Shown here: positions 1 to 8,003 of the stretch, piece by piece | Layout: each line of letters opens with the position of its first letter | Numbering within the stretch: the first letter of the stretch is position 1 | Assembly (NCBI GenBank): GCA_034003955.1 | Contig: JAVEXO010000007.1 | Coordinates: 1-64,000 of the forward strand | Source: SZUA-370 sp034003955 | Lineage (GTDB): Bacteria; Spirochaetota; Spirochaetia; Treponematales; UBA12059 | DNA length: 64,000 bases | Direction: 5' to 3' | Made by a program: the position numbers and the translations under genes | Notes under the pieces: model-generated | Database searches by the model: none | Seen by the model: the letters and a program-made list of their open reading frames with translations, nothing else | Told to the model about the DNA's origin: nothing

Positions 1-86
1 TCGAAGACGGCCTGAGCCTTGAACTCTCTTCGATAATATAGGTGAGATTCTTTTCTCGAGACACCGGTTAGGTCGACTATCTTCAT
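1..86 (-). CDS. Partial unknown gene, 5' end only
   Basis: A minus-strand reading frame opens at an ATG at 84-86 and runs without a stop off the left edge (28 codons visible, beginning MKIVDLTGVSRKESHLYYRR). It lies 45 bp downstream of the PilZ gene in the same direction, so it is probably the next gene of the flagellar/PilZ transcription unit. No good Shine-Dalgarno is visible before the ATG, and the frame stays open upstream to a TAA without another ATG, GTG or TTG. Too little is present to name a family. Confidence 0.4.
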   Translation of the reverse strand, partial: MKIVDLTGVSRKESHLYYRREFKAQAVF

Positions 87-131
87 GGTGAAATTGTAGA
101 TGCGGCGCTTGATTGGGTCAAGTGAGTACCA

Positions 132-1235
132 TTAATCATAGCCATATACCATGGCCCTGATCTCGTTTACCGTCTTTCGCGAAATACGAACGAATTTCAC
201 ATGCATGAGGGAACTATTCCTGGTTTTGCTGACGCGTACCACCGAGGCGTAGGCTGGCCTCATGCCTGCTCCAAGGTCGAACTCAACCTTTATGAAATCG
301 CCTGCGTTGGCTGGACTCATTGTCTGCAAGCTCATGCCACCACCCGAAAGATCGGTTATGATGCATGCCACGGCAGCCTTCTCCACCTGAACGGTCTTGA
401 CTACCTTGCCCTTGTCCTTGGCGGCACGCACATGTACCAGGTAGAAACGCCCGGAGATGTGCACCTCGCTTCTTTGATGTTTTCTGCTTGGCAAGGGTTT
501 AATCTTGTCGCTATGAGCTACAGTCAGGAATTTCTTGCCGTCTATGTCTGCCATACCCCTGGAACGTGCCTGGAAACTGTACCCGACGTGGCTTCCTGAG
601 TAGAAGTACAGTGTAAGGCGTGCACCCCACGCTATTCGTATGGGCGAGCCAAAGGCATCGAGGGCGGGTTCAAGATACAAGGCTCTTGACTCGTTTACAA
701 CAAGTATAGACGAGTAATGTGTATCCTTGGCTGTCACTATGGACAGGGGCGTCTTGGCCTTGATTTGCCTCGTAGACCGTATAGAGGCGCCGGAACTGGA
801 ACGAGTTCCCAGGGCTTCTTTGATGGCAAAGAGTCTGGCTTTCTGCTCCTCGGCCAAGGCTTCGGTATCTGCATGCCTCTCTATGAACTTGAAGGCATTG
901 TGTATGAATGTGTCGATCTGGTTCTTTGTTCCAAAAACCGACTGGGGGCTGGTAACACCCATTTTTCTGGCATAAAACTCAAGAAACTCGGCCTCGCCGC
1001 TAGAGAAGCCTGAATCCTCTGCCCTGCGCCTGAACGCACCACCACTTAAGCTTGACTTCTTTGCGATGCCAAAACGTATCCCCTGCCCGGAGGTGACTTG
1101 CTTTATGAGAGAATACGCTATGAGCGCAAGGAAAATACCGCCTGCGATGAAGAGGAATATTTTAGAATCACCTGGATTATCCTGCTTCCAGTACATTTGC
1201 GCCAGCAATACCTGCCCATCAAGCGAGAACATCAT
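132..1235 (-). CDS. PilZ domain protein (c-di-GMP effector), membrane-anchored
   Basis: 367 residues. One hydrophobic segment at about residues 26-44 (FLFIAGGIFLALIAYSLI) anchors the protein; a charged linker follows. The C-terminal PilZ domain carries both c-di-GMP-binding signatures: RKHQR (251-255, RxxxR) and DLSGGG (295-300, D/NxSxxG). By family knowledge such proteins bind c-di-GMP and modulate motility or envelope functions. The gene overlaps the end of the upstream unknown gene by 4 bp (ATGA) and is the last complete gene of the flaB-flaG-fliD run, which suggests a role in flagellar motility. The ligand-binding residues are seen; the partner is inferred. Confidence 0.85.
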   Translation of the reverse strand: MMFSLDGQVLLAQMYWKQDNPGDSKIFLFIAGGIFLALIAYSLIKQVTSGQGIRFGIAKKSSLSGGAFRRRAEDSGFSSGEAEFLEFYARKMGVTSPQSVFGTKNQIDTFIHNAFKFIERHADTEALAEEQKARLFAIKEALGTRSSSGASIRSTRQIKAKTPLSIVTAKDTHYSSILVVNESRALYLEPALDAFGSPIRIAWGARLTLYFYSGSHVGYSFQARSRGMADIDGKKFLTVAHSDKIKPLPSRKHQRSEVHISGRFYLVHVRAAKDKGKVVKTVQVEKAAVACIITDLSGGGMSLQTMSPANAGDFIKVEFDLGAGMRPAYASVVRVSKTRNSSLMHVKFVRISRKTVNEIRAMVYGYD

Positions 1236-2095
1236 GCACCTTGAGCCGCCGCCCTGATGGCGGTATAGAAGGAGTCGAGCCTGGGACGAATCTCATATTC
1301 GGCTAGGTCGCCGATGAGCACCCCATCCTTGTTTTCAAATGCTCCGGCCAGTTCCCTGAGTACTTCGTTGAGGGCCCCGTAGAACTCGGGAATGGCTATG
1401 CCATCTATTTCCACCGGTTTGTACGATGTCGTACGCAGGTACTCAGGCATTATGCGGACTGTCTTGTTTATAAGTTCCACGGCGAGTACCACGGTTCTCA
1501 TCGCCTCGGCGTCCTTGCCCGTCTGGAGGCGGACAGGAACCTCCGAGAGGTCTTCCTTTATGGCGTCGAAGATGCTGGCAGCCGACATCATGGCCGCGGA
1601 AGGATCCCTGAGTTCGGCTAGTCGTTCTCCAAAGAATACGGCCAGGGTTTCGGCCTGTGACTGGATGCCGACGCCCTGGGCTTCTGCCTCGAGGCTTTCA
1701 CCAAAGGCATCAAGAAAAGAGGCTTCTTCGGCAGAAAAGATTCCACCAAAGGCGTCGCGATATGCCTGCCATGCCCTGCGTGCCGAAGATACGGCTTCTT
1801 CATCTCCAGAACCCATGGCGGCGGCTATGGCATGAACCAGTTCTATCAGCGACTCAAGACCCCGTGACTTGATATCGGCCGCCGGTTCGGCTATCAAGGC
1901 TATCGTACCTTCTCCTGATGCTTCCTTGTCTGATAGTTCCGCCAGCTCTTCGGGACTAAGCGCTGTTCCGTCCATTGACACTTCTACTATTATGGAGCCA
2001 AGAGTCTCTGCCCGCTCATCGAGTATTGCGAGGATGTCGCCTATTGTGTGCCCTTCGGCGCTTACCGTCGTACCGTTCATGGTAAATATCATCAT
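1232..2095 (-). CDS. Uncharacterised protein of the fliD-PilZ cluster
   Basis: 287 residues, not recognised. The N-terminus (MMIFTMNGTTVSAEGHTIGD) looks like a small ubiquitin-like or beta-grasp fold, followed by a largely helical, Ala/Glu-rich body without signal peptide or membrane segment. It starts 21 bp after fliD and overlaps the following PilZ gene by 4 bp, so it is almost certainly co-transcribed and translationally coupled. A similar unknown gene next to fliD is what I would expect in treponemes. A flagellar assembly accessory role is inference from position only. Confidence 0.7.
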   Translation of the reverse strand: MMIFTMNGTTVSAEGHTIGDILAILDERAETLGSIIVEVSMDGTALSPEELAELSDKEASGEGTIALIAEPAADIKSRGLESLIELVHAIAAAMGSGDEEAVSSARRAWQAYRDAFGGIFSAEEASFLDAFGESLEAEAQGVGIQSQAETLAVFFGERLAELRDPSAAMMSAASIFDAIKEDLSEVPVRLQTGKDAEAMRTVVLAVELINKTVRIMPEYLRTTSYKPVEIDGIAIPEFYGALNEVLRELAGAFENKDGVLIGDLAEYEIRPRLDSFYTAIRAAAQGA

Positions 2096-2116
2096 ACGCT
2101 CCTCGCGATTAATCGC

Positions 2117-4120
2117 TTATTTTTGTTGGCTGCTATTAAAGTTGTCCCATGCGCTCGATGAACTTTCCATCTGGCCCAAGGCGCTCTCCATTAAACCATA
2201 TTTCCTCTTTAGGTCAGCTTCCTTGCGCACAAGCTGCGTTTCAAGGTTTTCTATGTCCCTTTTCTGTCGTGACGCCTGATCATCCAGTGTCCGCGTTCTT
2301 ATTGAGACGATGCCACCTGTTTCGACATAGGCCTTTGTCATGAAATCAAGCTTGAAGGCAGCGCCTGAGTCTATGAGGAGGTCACCGTCAGTATCGTAGC
2401 CGAACGATTCCTTGACCCGTTGAAAGTTCTCCTTGAGGGCCTTGTCCAGGTTAGCCTCGTCAATCTCGATATAGCCCCTGAGCCGGGAAGCGTCATACGA
2501 GCCGCCCCTGCGTGAATCGGTAGATATGCCGAATGCGGCCAACTGATCCGATCCACCGCTGGTGGGGTAGGCATCCATCATCGTTCTCTGCAGGCTCGAC
2601 CTCAGTTGAGAGAGGGTCATGTCGCCCTGGAACAAACCGAGGCGTTCGCTGTATTTTTTCTTCTCGTCCTCTGTAAAATACGATATCTCGTCTAATATCT
2701 TGTCATCGGCCCTGGCCAGGATATTCAGTTCTGCCATGAGCCTGTTGTAATTGCCTACAAGCTCTATGAGTGACTCCTTGGCCGCCTCACGGTCTGGTTC
2801 TATGCTAAGGCTGACTGGTGTATCAGATTCCCGCCACAGGTTTACCGTCAGGCCGGGCACTAGGTCCGATATGGCGTTTGTAGGCCTTGTTATCTCTATA
2901 CCATCCATGGTGACGATGGCGTCGCGTGCCGTCTGCACCGCATTCTTGGGGCGCATGCCTGCGGTTTCCGTTGGGTCATAGATGCGGGCAGACTTAATAA
3001 AAACGTCTCTGCCCGTATTGCCGTTGCGTATGCCAACACCGGAAAATGAGTCCATATAGGCATTCAAGGGAACGGTAATGCTTTTAAAATCACTTCCTGG
3101 TGTTAGGGAGGGCAGGGCCATGGACCGACCCTGGCCATCTATCAGGTAAAGAGGAGTAAAATCGTCGCGGGTAACGGGGGTAGGAGGGGGCGACCATGAG
3201 GGTAGGTTCACGTCTGATGGGGCACTCTGGATGCGTATGCCCTCGTATTCCATGCTGCCTGTGTCCGGGATGGTCGGGCCCGAGGGTGGGACCGAGGCAG
3301 GCTCGGTTCCTAAAGCCCTGTCTTTGAGCCAGACATCCAGTTCCAGAACGAGGCCATCGCTAGGAGAGGAGGAGGCCAGCTTGAAGGCAGCCTCTGCGCC
3401 GGGCGACAGCTGGAGGGTGTCATCCTTGAAATTCACCTTGGAAGTATCGAGAGGCTGTTCGAACCGGGAAGGACTGTTGAGGGGAATGTCTCTCCTTGTG
3501 GAACTGGCTCGTTCTATGAGCCCCGTAGACAAGGCAAAGTCTTCGGCTGCTCCTGAAAAGCTCAGCCTGTTTTGAGCCCCGGGTTTCAGGGACTCAAGTA
3601 CAAGAACCTTCGTGTCTGAACGCACGGCTACGAGCTGGGCCCGTACCGTTTCTCCCCCCTTGCGGTTGATGGCGTCTACGAAGTCCTTGAGAGGGCCGCC
3701 TCCGTATGACAGCTTGAGTGTTGACTCGCCTACGGTAAAGACGTAGCTACCGGAGGGCACCTTGAAATCCGCTTCGAGCGGGTCTGACATGTAGCGATCT
3801 GCGGCGGCTGTTTGCTTTACGATGAATTTCTTGGTCTCTTCTATGGATTCCCGGGATGCCGTTCCCGTTAAAATTGACTCGTTGCTAGAGCTCGCTATTC
3901 TTTCATTGAAGGGGTTCTGGAATGAGAATAGGGACCTTGAGCTTTCACGAAGAGCAGAAAGACGACGATTAAGGTCTTGCCAGGTAGTCTTCTGTAGATC
4001 TATCTGCTTGAGACGTTCCTCCGCCCTCGTGACGGATATCCTCTCGACCTTCATCAGGTCTTCGATGAGTTTCTGAGTCTGATACTTGCTTGAGACTCCG
4101 GGGATGCTTATGTCCGACAT
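2117..4120 (-). CDS. fliD: Flagellar filament cap protein FliD (HAP2)
   Basis: 667 residues, in the upper size range for FliD. The N-terminus (MSDISIPGVSSKYQTQKLIE) and the helical coiled-coil segment after it match FliD_N; a helical C-terminal FliD_C-like region (about 440-660) ends in a heptad-rich stretch. FliD caps the growing filament and guides flagellin folding; in spirochaetes the filament is periplasmic. It sits between flaG (25 bp upstream) and the uncharacterised protein gene. The large central insert (about 230-400, Pro/Ser-rich) is the variable part of the family. Confidence 0.93.
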   Translation of the reverse strand: MSDISIPGVSSKYQTQKLIEDLMKVERISVTRAEERLKQIDLQKTTWQDLNRRLSALRESSRSLFSFQNPFNERIASSSNESILTGTASRESIEETKKFIVKQTAAADRYMSDPLEADFKVPSGSYVFTVGESTLKLSYGGGPLKDFVDAINRKGGETVRAQLVAVRSDTKVLVLESLKPGAQNRLSFSGAAEDFALSTGLIERASSTRRDIPLNSPSRFEQPLDTSKVNFKDDTLQLSPGAEAAFKLASSSPSDGLVLELDVWLKDRALGTEPASVPPSGPTIPDTGSMEYEGIRIQSAPSDVNLPSWSPPPTPVTRDDFTPLYLIDGQGRSMALPSLTPGSDFKSITVPLNAYMDSFSGVGIRNGNTGRDVFIKSARIYDPTETAGMRPKNAVQTARDAIVTMDGIEITRPTNAISDLVPGLTVNLWRESDTPVSLSIEPDREAAKESLIELVGNYNRLMAELNILARADDKILDEISYFTEDEKKKYSERLGLFQGDMTLSQLRSSLQRTMMDAYPTSGGSDQLAAFGISTDSRRGGSYDASRLRGYIEIDEANLDKALKENFQRVKESFGYDTDGDLLIDSGAAFKLDFMTKAYVETGGIVSIRTRTLDDQASRQKRDIENLETQLVRKEADLKRKYGLMESALGQMESSSSAWDNFNSSQQK

Positions 4121-4145
4121 AGGGCCTAAAGGCCTTCCTTCCGGC

Positions 4146-4478
4146 TCACGCCCTCTCGTCGAACAGGATGCCTATCACCTCTCTGATTCGCTCGTGGACG
4201 TGTTGTAGCTCTTCGGGCGGTATTTCCCTGATTACCTTATCGGTATCGGTGTCTATGACCTTGACGACGACCTGATCGAGCTTCTCGTTCAGGCTGAAAG
4301 AAAGGCGTTTGTTGAATGCGGCACTCACGTCTACGAGGTCATCGAGTATTGCGTCCATCGAAACAGGCGGTTCAGTCTTCATGACGTCACCGCGCCGGAC
4401 TCGAGAGGGACCCGGCTCCTGCGCTCTCTGAGCGCCGATGCCGGAGTATGATTGTATGGTAGAAACGTCAATTGCCAT
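4146..4478 (-). CDS. flaG: FlaG family flagellar protein
   Basis: 110 residues from the ATG at 4476-4478, chosen because AGGAGGAAAC lies directly before it; an upstream in-frame ATG at 4511 would add 11 residues and lacks a ribosome site. The C-terminal two thirds carry the FlaG pattern: SFSLNEKLDQVVVKVIDTDT followed by VIREIPPEELQHVHERI. FlaG proteins affect filament length and often precede fliD, as here. Its first 35 residues are a disordered Ser/Gln/Pro stretch. Confidence 0.88.
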   Translation of the reverse strand: MAIDVSTIQSYSGIGAQRAQEPGPSRVRRGDVMKTEPPVSMDAILDDLVDVSAAFNKRLSFSLNEKLDQVVVKVIDTDTDKVIREIPPEELQHVHERIREVIGILFDERA

Positions 4479-4511
4479 ACGTTTCCTCCTATCGTTATGG
4501 CTGTCGGGCAT

Positions 4512-4656
4512 CGACGCAATGGCGTCTTGCCTTTTAGCCTTTCTCTAGAATGAAGAGGGGAGGGCGCGATCTCCCCCCTTCCAATAGCACGTAGACCCGT
4601 CGCGGAAAGACGACGTCCAGGAAGCTCTCCGCTACGAATAACAGAACGGTTTTATA
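4512..4656 (-). other. flaB-flaG intergenic region with hairpins
   Basis: 145 bp between flagellin and flaG. A GC-rich inverted repeat (about 4553-4582, GAGGGGAG against CTCCCCCC with one mismatch) and a short one (GACGC/GCGTC, 4513-4526) could attenuate read-through from flaB into flaG-fliD. Neither is followed by a real U-run on the minus strand, so a classical terminator is not supported. Confidence 0.35.
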
Positions 4657-5508
4657 TCAACCCAACAGCTGCATTACAGACTGGGTCCTGGTGTTGGCCT
4701 GGGCGAGCATGGCTCCGCCTGCCTGTGACAGGATCTGGTTCTTCACATAGTCTACCATCTGGCTGGCCATGTCAGTGTCCCTGATGCGGCTCTCCGCTGC
4801 CTGTAGGTTCTCAGCCGCGATAGCGACGCCCTTAGAGGCCATCTCGAAGCGGTTCTGATAGGCACCGAGGTCGGCACGCTGCTTTGACACCATCTTGAGC
4901 GCGGCATCGAGGTTGCCGATGGAGGCATTGGCCTTCTCAGGATCCTCGATTGAAATCGTACCCTCGGTCGCTCCCTGGGCTCCCTGTAGGCCAAGGGCAG
5001 TGGCGGTCATGGTGCCGATGAAGACCCTTTCGTTCTGGTCCATGTTGGCGCCTACCTGCAACTGCATGACCTGCTCGCCTTCCTTGGCGAAACGGCCGGT
5101 AAGGATGTTCATGCCATTGAACTGAGCGTGGCTTGCGATGCGGTTAATCTCGTCTACCAGCTGTGAAACCTCGACCTGGATCTGCATGCGATCCTCGGCG
5201 GTATAGATGCCGTTGGATGACTGGACTGCCAGTTCGCGCACACGATGCAGGATGTCCTGCGTCTCCTGGAGGTAGCCCTCCGTGGTCTGGATGAAGGAAA
5301 CGCCATTCTCGATGTTCCGCTGTGCCTGGTTGAGGCCGCGGATCTGTCCGCGCAGCTTCTCAGAGACCGCGAGGCCTGAAGCGTCGTCGCCGGCGCGGTT
5401 TATACGCTGACCGGAAGCGAGCTTCTCCATATTCTTGTTGAGCTCACTAGCAGTTACGCCCAGAGACCTGTTGGCGTACATGGCGCTCATGTTGTGGTTA
5501 ATTATCAT
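4657..5508 (-). CDS. flaB: Core flagellin FlaB (copy nearer flaG)
   Basis: 283 residues, the usual size of spirochaetal FlaB filament-core flagellins. The conserved D0/D1 N-terminus (MIINHNMSAMYANRSLG, then LASGQRINRAGDDASGLAVS) and C-terminus (ESRIRDTDMASQMVDYVKNQ) are intact, with a very short variable centre. It polymerises into the periplasmic flagellar filament. AAGGAGG precedes the ATG. The gene lies downstream of a second flaB with 246 bp between them, and its leader holds an 8-bp hairpin with AGGAA in the loop (separate entry). Confidence 0.96.
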   Translation of the reverse strand: MIINHNMSAMYANRSLGVTASELNKNMEKLASGQRINRAGDDASGLAVSEKLRGQIRGLNQAQRNIENGVSFIQTTEGYLQETQDILHRVRELAVQSSNGIYTAEDRMQIQVEVSQLVDEINRIASHAQFNGMNILTGRFAKEGEQVMQLQVGANMDQNERVFIGTMTATALGLQGAQGATEGTISIEDPEKANASIGNLDAALKMVSKQRADLGAYQNRFEMASKGVAIAAENLQAAESRIRDTDMASQMVDYVKNQILSQAGGAMLAQANTRTQSVMQLLG

Positions 5509-5512
5509 ATGA

Positions 5513-5553
5513 CCCTCCTTGCAAGACTAACTGCGCGGCATTCCTTGCCGCGC
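5513..5553 (-). promoter_or_regulatory. flaB leader: RBS plus CsrA-site-like hairpin
   Basis: On the mRNA (minus strand) a perfect 8-bp stem GCGCGGCA/TGCCGCGC (5546-5553 with 5533-5540) closes a five-base AGGAA loop. About 25 nt downstream is the AAGGAGG ribosome site (5514-5520). GGA in a hairpin loop plus a second GGA in the Shine-Dalgarno is the established layout of CsrA-repressed leaders, including flagellin genes. The hairpin is seen; CsrA binding is inference. Confidence 0.6.
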
Positions 5554-5703
5554 GTCCCGCGCGCATGGCGATGGGGCCGGGAGTATTACTCTCGCGCCCT
5601 CTCCCGTCCGTTCATGCCCCACACGGCGGGGATACCAGTCCCTGTTAGGGGGCTGGCGTCTCCGCCGGCATGCGCACAAGGGTATTTGTCAAAGAATGAT
5701 CGA

Positions 5704-5731
5704 CGACGGCGATACCGAGGTATGCCGCCGC
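5704..5731 (-). terminator. Possible weak terminator after upstream flaB
   Basis: An inverted repeat with core ATAC-CGAG-GTAT and imperfect GC flanks (CGGCG/GCCGCCG with a bulge) lies 25-50 bp past the stop of the upstream flaB. There is no U-run after it on the minus strand, so it may only stabilise the 3' end. Low confidence. Confidence 0.3.
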
Positions 5732-5754
5732 CTATTAATAATAAGTATACTCCT

Positions 5755-6615
5755 TTACTGGAGCAACTGCAAGACAGAAGCGGTTTTCTGGTTAGCCTGT
5801 GCAAGCATTGCGCTTGAAGCCTGAACGAGTATCCTGTCCTTGGTGTACTGGACCATCTCGGCGGCCATATCGGTATCACGGATGCGGCTTTCGGCAGCCT
5901 GGAGGTTCTCGGCGCCTATGTCGATGCCGCGAACGGCGTGCTCGAGCCTGTTCTGGTAGGCACCGAGGTCTGCTCTCTGCTTGTTTACCTTTTTAAGAGC
6001 CGCATCAAGAACGCCTATTGTCCTGTTGGCGCCGTCGGGGGAGTCCAGGGACACGATTTCATCGCTTCCAATCTGTTTTACGCCGAGACCGTAGGCTGTC
6101 ATTGTCCCTATGTAGACGCGCTCACGCTGGTCCATATTGGCTCCGATGTGGAACCACATCGAGCCGGTTACCTGGTTCTCGCCATCCTCACGGGCAAAGC
6201 GACCCGTCAGGAGGTTCATGCCGTTGAACTGGGCATGGCTGGCGATGCGGTCTATCTCGTCAACAAGCTGTGAAACCTCTACCTGGATCTGCATGCGATC
6301 CTCGGCCGTGTATATGCCGTTGGCTGCCTGGATTGACAGTTCGCGTACGCGCTGCAGTATATCCTGGCTCTCCTGCAGGTACCCTTCTGTAGTCTGGATG
6401 AAGGATACGCCATTGGCGGCGTTCTTCGAGGCCTGATTCAAGCCTCGTATCTGTGAGCGCATCTTCTCGGATACGGCCAAGCCGGAGGCATCGTCGCCGG
6501 CGCGGTTGACGCGCATGCCTGATGCAAGTTTTTCCATGCTTTTGTCTACCGAGAGGCCGTTCACTCCGAGCTGACGGTTAGCGTACATGGCGCTGATGTT
6601 GTGGTTGATTATCAT
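5755..6615 (-). CDS. flaB: Core flagellin FlaB (promoter-proximal copy)
   Basis: 286 residues, clearly paralogous to the neighbouring flagellin: same D0/D1 N-terminus (MIINHNISAMYANRQLG) and C-terminal ESRIRDTDMAAEMVQYTKDR. Differences concentrate in the short centre, including a four-residue insert (VTGS) near 160. AAGGAGG lies five bases before the ATG. It has a sigma-28-type promoter 230 bp upstream and a leader hairpin with the CsrA consensus core. Two or three FlaB isoforms per filament are normal for spirochaetes. Confidence 0.96.
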   Translation of the reverse strand: MIINHNISAMYANRQLGVNGLSVDKSMEKLASGMRVNRAGDDASGLAVSEKMRSQIRGLNQASKNAANGVSFIQTTEGYLQESQDILQRVRELSIQAANGIYTAEDRMQIQVEVSQLVDEIDRIASHAQFNGMNLLTGRFAREDGENQVTGSMWFHIGANMDQRERVYIGTMTAYGLGVKQIGSDEIVSLDSPDGANRTIGVLDAALKKVNKQRADLGAYQNRLEHAVRGIDIGAENLQAAESRIRDTDMAAEMVQYTKDRILVQASSAMLAQANQKTASVLQLLQ

Positions 6616-6620
6616 ATATT

Positions 6621-6658
6621 CCTCCTTGAAACTGTGAGCGGGGCATCCTTGTCCCGCT
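6621..6658 (-). promoter_or_regulatory. flaB leader: RBS plus hairpin with CsrA consensus
   Basis: On the mRNA the sequence AGCGGGACAAGGATGCCCCG folds as a nine-pair stem with one A-C mismatch (6650-6658 with 6637-6645) and an AGGA loop (6646-6649). It contains ACAAGGATG, an exact match to the core of the published CsrA selection consensus (ACARGGAUG). The AAGGAGG ribosome site at 6621-6627 gives a second GGA about 20 nt downstream. The equivalent structure recurs before the other flaB although the surrounding leaders differ. Confidence 0.65.
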
Positions 6659-6845
6659 TTTTATCGTCTCCAGCCTTCGTCGCCTTGTGTGTCCTCCTCT
6701 CGCCATGGTGGCGACTCTGTGTGGCGCCTATCGCCTCTCGATATGCGCTCAAGTTCTTCGGGTTGGAGCCGATGATCGTAGAGTACAGGGCGAAAGGGGA
6801 AGGCCATAGGTCTCCCTCTGTCGTCTAAACCCTACTTCTCTTCAG
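6659..6845 (-). other. Long flaB 5' leader, no gene seen
   Basis: About 190 bp between the putative transcription start and the leader hairpin. I see no credible reading frame and no strong additional hairpin. Its length is unusual for a flagellin leader and leaves room for regulation. Confidence 0.35.
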
Positions 6846-6873
6846 CTATCGGCATGTATGCCGCATATCTTTA
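6846..6873 (-). promoter_or_regulatory. Sigma-28 (FliA) type flagellin promoter
   Basis: Read on the minus strand: TAAA (6873-6870), a 16-base spacer, then GCCGATAG (6853-6846). This matches the sigma-28 consensus TAAA-N15-GCCGATAA in seven of eight -10 positions. Transcription would begin near 6838, giving a leader of about 220 nt before flaB. Confidence 0.75.
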
Positions 6874-6918
6874 ACGCAAAGTCAGGTTTTTAGTCGGAAT
6901 TGCAGGCCCCATTCTTGT

Positions 6919-6948
6919 TTGCGCCTTCTCTGGAATTGGGTGTATACT
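6919..6948 (+). promoter_or_regulatory. Promoter of the hydrolase gene (leaderless)
   Basis: TTGCGC (6919-6924), an 18-base spacer and TATACT (6943-6948). The predicted start point falls on or next to the ATG at 6955, so the message would have essentially no leader. Confidence 0.45.
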
Positions 6949-6954
6949 CGAATC

Positions 6955-7875
6955 ATGAAAACAGAAGAATTCTCCTTCCTATCCGATGACGGAAAAAGCA
7001 TCCATGTCTATCATTGGATTCCAGAATCCAAAGCCAAGGCCTGCGTTCTTATAGCCCATGGCCTGGGAGAGCATGCGTCGCGTTATGCGCGTTTTGCCAC
7101 GGCACTGACAGACGAAGGCTATGAAGTCTGGGCTCCTGATCATCGCGGCCATGGTAAGACTGCTGCCGAGGGAGAACTAGGCTGGTTAGCCGACAAGGAT
7201 GGGTTTAAACGCGTGGTCAAGGATATGCATGGCTTAGCCAAGCATATTGCTACCGAACGTCCCGGTATGAAGCTCTTTCTATTCGGTCATTCCTGGGGAT
7301 CGTTTCTGTCGCAGGGCTATATCAGTCTCCATGGTACGGAGCTTGCAGGGTGCATCCTCAGCGGTACGGCGGGTGATGGCGGTGTCGTGGTAAAGGCAGG
7401 CAGGCTTATAGCGGCTGTTGGTTGCCTCATAAAGGGGCAGAAGGTTCGCTCTCCACTGATGACTGACATGTCATTTGGTTCATATAACAAGGCGTTCGAG
7501 CCTAATAGAACAACTTTCGACTGGTTATCAAGGGACAACGCCGAAGTAGACAAGTATATAGCAGATCCACTGTGCGGTTTTCAGAGCACCTTTGGTCTGT
7601 TTAGAGACTTGCTCGGTGGACTGGCCTGGATACACAGCCCGGCTACCATGGCCGCGGTACCAAAGACTCTGCCACTCTTGATGTTTGCAGGAGCCAAGGA
7701 CCCCGTTGGGGCCGCCCCAGGTACCTTTGACTGGCTGTACGAGCGTTATCGGCAGCTGGGTATAGCCGATCTCAGCAAGAAGCTCTACCCAGACGCCAGG
7801 CATGAGACGCTCAATGATACCTGTCGTGAGGAGGTGACGGCAGACGTCATTTCTTGGATAAAGGAAAGGACATAG
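6955..7875 (+). CDS. Alpha/beta hydrolase, monoacylglycerol lipase-like
   Basis: 306 residues from the ATG at 6955. The fold is a serine hydrolase of the Hydrolase_4 (lysophospholipase/monoglyceride lipase) type: oxyanion region VLIAHGLGEHASRY, nucleophile elbow GHSWGS, acid region FAGAKDPVG, and terminal His in DARHETLND. It probably hydrolyses monoacylglycerols or lysolipids in the cytoplasm; no signal peptide is seen. A TATACT box ends six bases before the ATG, implying a leaderless message; an upstream in-frame start at 6919 would lie before that box and has no ribosome site. Confidence 0.85.
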   Translation: MKTEEFSFLSDDGKSIHVYHWIPESKAKACVLIAHGLGEHASRYARFATALTDEGYEVWAPDHRGHGKTAAEGELGWLADKDGFKRVVKDMHGLAKHIATERPGMKLFLFGHSWGSFLSQGYISLHGTELAGCILSGTAGDGGVVVKAGRLIAAVGCLIKGQKVRSPLMTDMSFGSYNKAFEPNRTTFDWLSRDNAEVDKYIADPLCGFQSTFGLFRDLLGGLAWIHSPATMAAVPKTLPLLMFAGAKDPVGAAPGTFDWLYERYRQLGIADLSKKLYPDARHETLNDTCREEVTADVISWIKERT

Positions 7876-8003
7876 CCTTAGCATTGATGTATCATTCTTA
7901 AACGGCCTTGACCAGTTATGCCGTTGAAGGAGTATAGTTGTGGGTCTGCGGGTTTCGTCCAGGCTTGGCCCGCATGTATCCTTCAACCTTTTTAGAGGAA
8001 AAT

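Noticed and set aside
6637..6662. Terminator-like hairpin plus T-run on the plus strand before the hydrolase
   Set aside because: No plus-strand gene lies upstream within reach. The same structure read on the minus strand is the flaB leader hairpin, which explains it better.
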